Source: Lunularia cruciata
Taxonomy: Eukaryota; Streptophyta; Marchantiopsida; Lunulariales; Lunulariaceae
Assembly (NCBI GenBank): GCA_948567375.1
Contig: OX419760.1
Span: 61,438,911-61,502,910 of the forward strand
Direction of reading: 5' to 3'
Length of the DNA: 64,000 nucleotides
Under the pieces are notes generated by a model. The model made no database searches, had not been told where the DNA came from, and saw only the letters and a list, made by a program, of their open reading frames with translations. The translations under genes were made by a program, and so were the position numbers. This document shows, one piece after another, positions 57,684-64,000 of this stretch (position 1 is the stretch's first letter; every line of letters starts with the position of its first letter).

Positions 57684-59560
57684 ATGTCTGCATCAAGAGA
57701 ACAACGGGAAGAGAGAGCTCCAAGACGAGCACTTCAGCGTGAAGAAGACAAACGTCTGAACGTCCCATCTACTGTTGATGAAACCAAACAAGAGGCGTTG
57801 GACTTTCAACTCCTACATGAAGTGCAAGAAGCCTTACAAGAACTTGACCACAAGAAACACAAAGGCGGTTGGCAAGGCTACTTTGCATCTCCCTCTTTGA
57901 CCAAGAAGAAGAAAGAATCGAGTGGGCAAACATATGCATTGCGGCCCAGTACACCGACTTCCCCTAGAGCTGTAAAGGAAGTTGTGTCCTTGAAGAACTT
58001 TGTTTGAGAAAAGACAACACGAACACTTACTGAAGACGAGTGTCAACATATTCTACGAACAATTCCTCAGTTGTCCCGTAGGAATTTTGAAGAACCAATC
58101 GAAGGTATTGAACCTAAATCTTCCACTCGGGTTGAAGTAGACACCCTCATAGCAGAAATTGTCAAAGAAGACCCACCTTGAATTTGACAAATTGGAACCT
58201 CTGGGCTGACAACACGGCATTGATACCAGCCAATCCTTTAGTTCTGTCAAGTTCAGCACTACCTCAGCCGATCCCAGTGCATCGAACGATGACTTCGTTG
58301 CCTGTCATCCAACACGCCTATCAGAAGTACAAGGGGACAGAACAAGACAAAGACCCTGATGAATTCATTGAAGAATTTGAAGTCATCTACTTTGCTAATA
58401 AGGAGCATGACTCGGCAGATCGACTCAAAATTTTCACAAGTTTGCTCCGAAAGAAAGCTCGAAGCTGGTACACCCATGTGACCCAGAAGAGGTTTGTACC
58501 AGCGGACTGGGCAGACTTGAGAAACAACTTCTTGGAACGATTCCGGGAGGTTGATTACGACATGAGTGTCTTTGCGGCACTCAATGATTTAGACCGAGGC
58601 AAGAAGGAGAAGTTGAGAGACTACTCTGAGCGGTTCATGGCACTATTGAACCAAGTTCCCAAGCAATCGGGGGTGGTGGGTTACTACGATGCCCAAGCCA
58701 TTACCTGGTTCCTCGAGGGACTTTCACCAAAGATACAAATCTTTGCAAGGGAGAGGAATGTAACCTCCCTTGACAAAGTACTCAAACATGTCGCTTGTTA
58801 CGAGGCGGCCCACTCTCACTCTGCCGATAAACGGAGAAATCAGGAGAAGAAAGGCAAGAAGCCCAGAAGGAGAGCTTCGTGCAGTACATCCCCTTCTTCG
58901 GACAAGCCCTCCATGTCTTTGAGCTCTTCTTTGGAATCTGAAGAAGAATCAAAGCCAAGATGATTCAGAGACGTGGGGCAAGAAACCAGTGACTCCTCTA
59001 GCAAAGAGTGTAAATAAGGCGGATACCAAGCTGGATGCCCTCATCAAGGAGTTTTTGGATTTCAAGATCCAGATGATTGGGGCCAAAGACAGAAAGAAGG
59101 CCCCAGCATTTGAGAGATCGAATGTATGGTGCACCGCATGTGGCAAATCAGGCCACACAAACACAAAATGCAATACTTGTAATGCATTCTCGGTGCAGCA
59201 AATTGATTGGGTTCCGGGATGGAACCAAGACGAGGACGAAGAGGCAGTGTACCAAACACAAGAAGTACAGCCTCAAGTGAGCACATCGTACCAAGGTCTG
59301 AGGTTTGGACCAAGGGAGTATAACCCCAATGCTCCTCCACAAAGACCACCGATGAGCAACCAAAATCGCCCTCAGAATGTTGCATCCAAAGCCTGTTATA
59401 ATTGTGGCTCGATGGGACATTGGTCTCCAAATTGTCTCGAGCCAAGAAGGCAAATCGGGTACGTTCCTCTATGCGGAAATTGTAAAGGATTGGGGCATAT
59501 GGGCAACCAATGTCCTCACCCACCAAACCTGAAGCCGCCTATAAAGTATGTACAGACCCC
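57684..59560 (+). pseudogene. Gag of element C
   Basis: N-terminus MSASREQREERAPRRALQRE, then LDFQLLHEVQEALQELDHKK. A stop is near 58006, and one base is missing near 58172 relative to A. The capsid-like domain (ARSWYTHVTQKRFVPADWAD, ITWFLEGLSPKIQIFARERN) is open over 58178-58963. After a short broken spot the knuckles follow in 58989-59972: CTACGKSGHTNTKC, CYNCGSMGHWSPNC and CGNCKGLGHMGNQC. Very close to A's gag, and useful for reading which A stops are new. Confidence 0.9.
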
Positions 59561-60566
59561 CGCTGAGCATGCAGCAATTCAGCCAAAGGGGGATACTAAT
59601 GTAAATTGTATCACTCTTGAGGAAGAAAGACCTCAAGAAGGGAGTCCGGCCTCGGAAGGAGAATGGCCAGACCTTGAAATTTTGAAAGTTGAGACACGCT
59701 CTAGCAAGAAGAAGCGTGATCCCGAAGAACTGAGTACAACCTCGTCATCTTCCAAAAAGGCGAAGAGACTGCGCCCAAAGGTAGTTCTTTCTGCCAAGGA
59801 GGAAAAGATCCTCACAAAAGCCAAAGCTAAAGCCTTGCAGAAAGAACTAAAGGAGGCACTACTCAGGACTCGGGAACTGAGTTTGGAAGAGGAGACGAAG
59901 ACAAAGTCTCCAGTTTTTCCGGCGGACATCCAATCCGAAGTAAAGGGTCTGATCCAAGCCGAGGTGGGCTAACCCGAGGAACCTCGGGTTAAGGCCATTA
60001 GCAAGCCCATTACCATTTTGAAGCGTCCCAAAGTCAAGAGGGAACATGGAGAGACTTTGGACCCAAAGCTGAAGGTGAAGACGGTCAAATTGGGAGGAGT
60101 TCCCCAATACAATATTGTAGCAGATCTGGCAGCCACAAATGCCAACGTTACATTCAAGCAATTCTGGGAAGATAACAAGCTGGACAAGAGGCAGCTGAAT
60201 TCAACACTCAAGAAGGTGAGGTCGATGTCAAAGAAGGACCTGCTTGCTATTTATCGTATTGAAAAAGAAGATTTGGGATCTCCCGAGGTAGACGCGGAGA
60301 TTGCAGCGTGCATGATCACATCAATACCCATTGACTCTAGGTCTGGTGTGAACGTCATGACCGAAGATACTGCAAATTGACTCGGGTATCACACATTTGA
60401 ACCAACACCCCGAGTGTTGAAGTTTGCAGACCAAACCAGGAGACGGCCTTTGGGCATGCTATCAAACATCACTACTATCATTGGAGGGGTACCCTTCAAG
60501 TTGAACTACATCGTGTTGCGACCATTGACAAAGACTGGTTACCCTTTGTTGATCGGAAGACCCTAG
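59561..60566 (+). pseudogene. Basic linker and retropepsin of element C
   Basis: The frame continues from gag through KVETRSSKKKRDPEEL and AKAKALQKELKEALL to a TAA at 59970-59972 (CAA in A). Then ASMITSIPIDS-type protease: CMITSIPIDSRSGVNVMTED, where DSG is changed to DSR, a TGA at 60378-60380 (CGA in A), PLGMLSNITTIIGGVPF and PLTKTGYPLLIGRP followed by TAG for Trp. Confidence 0.85.
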
Positions 60567-61149
60567 TTGTATAGCGCCCAAGTTGTGGTGGATTGGCATC
60601 AGCAAAAGTTAAGATTCAAGGACATCTTGTCCAAAGATCAGAAGTTGGTGATTGTGAGTTGGACAAAAGTTCCCCACCTCAGGGAAACAAGTTCGTCGGA
60701 AGAGGAGGATGAATCCAAAGACTCATCATCTTTGTCCTCAGACGAATCCGAAGATGAAGTCCAAGTTAATTACTTGGAATGCTACGAGGTGGATGTCAAA
60801 GATGAAGACCCATATGACCTCGCCTCGGGTGAACCTGACTTGGAGGAAGGAGGTTTGATGGCAGCTTGCCTTGGGTTAAGCCGAGTAAGCCACGTTGAAG
60901 GCATCATCAATCCCGATGACTGTCAAGATGTTTTATTAACTGAAGGAAAATTTTTGAAAATCTCAAAGACAATCACTTCGGAGGAGTTGGCAGGATACAT
61001 TGCCCTGTTTATAGAATTCCAAGATGTATTTGCCTGGTCTATTGATCAAATGCCGGGTATTCCACAAGAATTTGGAGAACACCGGATTGATCTGGTTGAA
61101 GGTGCAGTTCCGGTTTGGCAGCGGCAATACCGCCAGAACCCAAAGTACT
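60567..61149 (+). pseudogene. Pol N-terminal part of element C, cut by element D
   Basis: Open from LYSAQVVVDWHQQKLRFKD through the acidic Ser-rich linker (SSSEEEDESKDSSSLSSDES) to VFAWSIDQMPGIPQEFGEHR and VPVWQRQYRQNPKYL at 61149. RT proper should follow, but the LTR of D begins. The frame contains no stop before the break. Confidence 0.88.
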
Positions 61150-62205
61150 TGTCACGCCATTTGTAGTTCCGCATCTAGATGCTTGGACATTGGAGTTCCA
61201 ATGATAGTGGTTAGAGTTATTCTAGCAGTTTCTCAGAGACTACTTTTTGATGGTTAGATTTTGTGTTCGGAGTACTGACTTCACGGTGGGGCCCATTGTC
61301 ACTTTGCACCGTTTGCACCATTGAGTGTGCCGTCAGCGAGACCGTTAGGGTTTCAATGCTAGCTTGAGTCCAAGGAGTATAGTTTTGAAGTGAGCTCCAG
61401 AGAGCTCACTTCTTTGATGTTGAGCCTTCGAGTTCCTGACTATGGTGGACAGAGGCCGGCGAGCGTCACCTAGATTCTCTATGCTTGAGTGGGTGTGGCT
61501 TGACTGTAATCAGTGCCTAGTTGTTGGCAGTTTATAGAGTGATAGATCAAGTACTGATCTGAGTTGAGTTGAGTTGAGAGTGGTTAGCAATCTGATTACA
61601 AGAAGTGAAGTCAGGGGAAATCGGGTGCAGGAATTGTGAGTGTTGGTGGTATCTCCAAGCTTGGTGGATTGTTGGTAGCTCAATTCAAGTTCTATGTTTC
61701 CCTAGTGTGTAGAAGATCAATCAATTGATGCAGATTTGGCAGTTAGGCGGATGGTGTGCGGAAGCGCTGGCCAAATTTTGAGCAAAGAAGGAGCAATTTT
61801 TGAGCAGTGTTGTAATTTTGAGCTTAGGAGGTGAAGGCAGGACCAAGTTGCTGCGAGTTGGGCTCAGAAAGTCAAATTGAAGGTGGAGTTGGGAAGCTCT
61901 TCTCATGAAATTGTTTGCTGGCGTGAGGCTAGCTAGTTTAGAGTAGATCTTGGTCATTGGTTGGCAAAATCTGCCTTTCTTGCTAGATTGTGCACAACAG
62001 GGTTTGACCCCTAGATCTCTTGTTCCTAGACTGGTGCCCTAGCCAACTGGTGCCCTAGCCAACTGGTCCACCCTCACTTGTTGTCATAGTGACTGTGCCA
62101 CTGTTATCTATACACATGTAGCTTTGGCTAGGAGAGTTTGTTTGATCCCATTCTTGGTGATCTTGGTAGCTTAGGACTTAGATACAAACTGCTCTTATGT
62201 CAAAT
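61150..62205 (+). repeat. 5' LTR of element D
   Basis: 61150-61900 matches B's LTR (38115 down to 37375). A TTATAGAG box lies at about 61532. Beyond 61900 D and B diverge. The end is not certain; a possible primer site TGGTGGCAGAGTTAG starts at 62211, weakly like the initiator-Met type. A short direct repeat GGTGCCCTAGCCAACTG lies at about 62033-62068. Confidence 0.65.
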
Positions 62206-62690
62206 GCCAAATGGTGGCAGAGTTAGTCCCTTTTTGTGTTATGAGATGGAGGGTTTTCATTTAGATTTCTTGTTATTAGACCCCCTCCATTCTCTACTTC
62301 TTGTTTGTGCACCACATTTGTGTGAGGTGCCCTGACTTTTGAGTGTTGGTGCTCTGGTGTGCTCTCAATGGTGAGGCTGGAGTGATGACCAATCAGACTA
62401 CCTTTGTTTCTCTCCGATGAGGTAGGAAGTGATGACCTACAGACCGTGAGAGTGCGTGTTATGATATCAAGTTACAGGTTGCCCTTTCCCCTAGTGTAGT
62501 TATCTTGGTTAGAGTTACATTAGTGGGTGGTGCTTAGTTGGTATTGGCACTTGGTGGTGTTGGCACGTAGTGGTGTTGACACTTGGTGGGGTACTTGCGG
62601 TTGCGACTTGCGGTTGCAATTGGTGGTTCGGGTTTGCTATTGTGGTTACTTTGTCACGACGGAGTTCTTTGGAGATTCCAGAGGAGTTAG
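62206..62690 (+). other. 5' leader of element D
   Basis: Matches B's leader (24332 down to 23850) in reverse. It includes a GGTGTTGGCACGTAGTGGTGTTGAC-like short tandem pattern near 62540-62590. No gene seen. Confidence 0.6.
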
Positions 62691-64000
62691 CCCTGCAATA
62701 CGCAGTGGGTTTACTCGGAGTGGTGCTTGGTATCAGCTTGTATCTCAGGTCCTAGTGAGGGAGGAGATTGACTCTGAGTTGGAGTTAGACACAGGAGCTG
62801 ATTCAGTTGAGAGTGCACTTGGTGTGTCCGCACCGTTGTTGTGGGACATGGACAAGATTTATGGGGCCTCCAAAGGCCCTAGGCGTTACTTTGGTACAGT
62901 GGGTACCATTGAGTTGGATGACTTCATCCAAGAGTTTGACAGTTGGTGTGATCTGCAGCAGATGCGGAACCTAACTTTGTTCACACCCTTCATGGCAAAG
63001 AAGGGGTTGTTTTAGCATCTGGAGGGTCCGCCGATGGATGACTACCATGAGTTCAGGAGAGCTCATTTGGAGGAGATTGAGTTATGGAGACAGTATTGGT
63101 CTCCACACTATGTCTCCATCACTTCAGGCTCGGTGGCTAGGAGTAGATCGGCTGTACCCACGAGCTCTAGCTCGAGTAGTGTTGGTGGAGCTAGTGGAGG
63201 TGCACTAGCTGGAGATAGTGCTACTACGAGTGGAGGTACCGCTGCAGGAGGTGGTATGGTACCGGGGTTTAACCCCATGGTGGAGTTCTTTCTATGTTTG
63301 AGGCAGAACTACCAGGGAGTGCGGACTGACAAGCTGAGGAGCTTGCAGGAGTTCCAGTGGAAGGCTTAAGAGAGCCTACGTGAGGCATACACTCGCATGA
63401 GGCGGCTGATCAGTTTCACTCAGGGAGTTACTAAGGCCCAAGCAGTCTAGTTTTGGTATGGGATACTAGATAGGGAGTGCGACGTAGAGTTCATGATGCT
63501 ACGTTGTTGCAGGCTACTTTGCCCACTTTGGTAGTTGTCTTTGGTTTGGCTGAGCGTATTGAGCTCAATATGGTAGAGGAGAGAGTGGTGACATCTGGAT
63601 TTGGAAGGGAGACCTCATCCACGGCTGTGACTTATTCTAGAGTGCAGTAGAGTGCACCACGCCCAGTTGGTTTTTGAGGACAGGGTGGACAGCCCAGATC
63701 CTATGGAGCAAGTGGGGGGCCTAGTGGAGTTAGTCCCTTACCCTCATTTTTAGGTCAGCAGCAGCCATTGAGTGGTGGTGTTGCTTGTTGGACTTGTGGT
63801 GGACCTCACCATAGGAGAGAGTGTACTCAGGGCAGCGGACCTGATACCTTTGGTGCATCACAGCCAGCACAGAGGCAGTGTGAGCATTGCCACAGATTTG
63901 GTCACACTAGTGACCGGTATTTTGACCTACACCCGGAGTTACGGAGTGGTAGGGCTGCTATGGTGGGTAGTAGAGGAGCTCTAGTTCATGGAGGACAAGG
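62691..64000 (+). pseudogene. Gag of element D (cut by window end)
   Basis: One frame reads EEIDSELELDTGADSVESAL, LLWDMDKIYGASKGPRRYFG, IELDDFIQEFDSWCDLQQMR, then a TAG at 63013 and PPMDDYHEFRRAHLEEIELW. A Gly/Ser/Thr-rich spacer follows, then NPMVEFFLCLRQNYQGVRTD, a TAA at 63367 and SLREAYTRMRRLISFTQG. Knuckles near 63786-63905 read CWTCGGPHHRREC and CEHCHRFGHTSDRYFDLH; the second has lost its last Cys. The low-complexity spacer inside the capsid-like region is unusual and shared with B. Confidence 0.82.

Larger units (their letters stand above)
51940..61149 (+). mobile_element. Element C: Ty3/gypsy element with giant LTR, truncated by D
   Basis: Same family as A, on the plus strand. 5' LTR 51940-57595, primer site 57603-57621, gag, protease and the beginning of RT, then element D starts at 61150 inside pol. 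ATATC at 51935-51939 is the candidate left duplication. The remainder would lie beyond the window. Confidence 0.9.
61150..64000 (+). mobile_element. Element D: methyltransferase-family Ty3/gypsy, 5' part
   Basis: Same family as B: LTR start TGTCACGCCATTTGTAG, with GTACT at 61145-61149 as candidate duplication, leader and gag. The window ends inside gag, so protease, methyltransferase and RT, if kept, lie to the right. Confidence 0.82.

Overview
This window looks like a piece of a large, repeat-rich streptophyte (land plant or close relative) nuclear genome. I find no convincing host gene, rRNA, tRNA or CRISPR array. Nearly all 64 kb is LTR retrotransposon sequence inserted into older LTR retrotransposon sequence. 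Primer sites, tRNA-Asp-like and initiator-Met-like, Ty3/gypsy domain orders and 5-bp target duplications all point to a plant. The exact lineage cannot be told from this window.

Nesting, outermost first. Family F (minus strand; LTR 43387-43819, RT remnant 39864-40861) is interrupted by a second F copy (LTR 39452-39863). That copy is interrupted by element B (minus strand; 5' LTR ending at 38115, reading leftward past 5494). B carries an inverted, palindrome-like cluster of family E (24333-37178), the complete element A (7357-21531, duplication TTGAG) and a giant LTR J (up to 5493). J is split by the solo LTR K (1080-4897, duplication CTCAT). A's 5' LTR is split by a family G solo LTR (18266-19006, duplication CCTCT). 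On the right, a G element (45414-47059) is cut by giant LTR H (47060-50475), then I (50476-51939), then element C (51940-61149), then element D (61150 to the window end).

Two element families stand out. First, B is a Ty3/gypsy element whose order on the minus strand is gag, retropepsin, C5 cytosine DNA methyltransferase-like domain, then RT. The methyltransferase-like block (about 6061-6840) is decayed but keeps motif I (LFGG), motif IV (PCQGHS) and a conserved C-terminal half. Element D is the same family on the plus strand and is cut by the window end inside gag. Second, the A/C/H/I/J/K family has very large LTRs (3.4-5.7 kb). Each LTR itself holds a long coding-like region of about 800 codons for a partly coiled-coil protein, with one TATA-like box before it and a second one after it.

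All coding regions are damaged. Where two copies can be compared, most stop codons sit where the partner has CAA, CAG or CGA, which is the trace of C-to-T change in methylated repeats.
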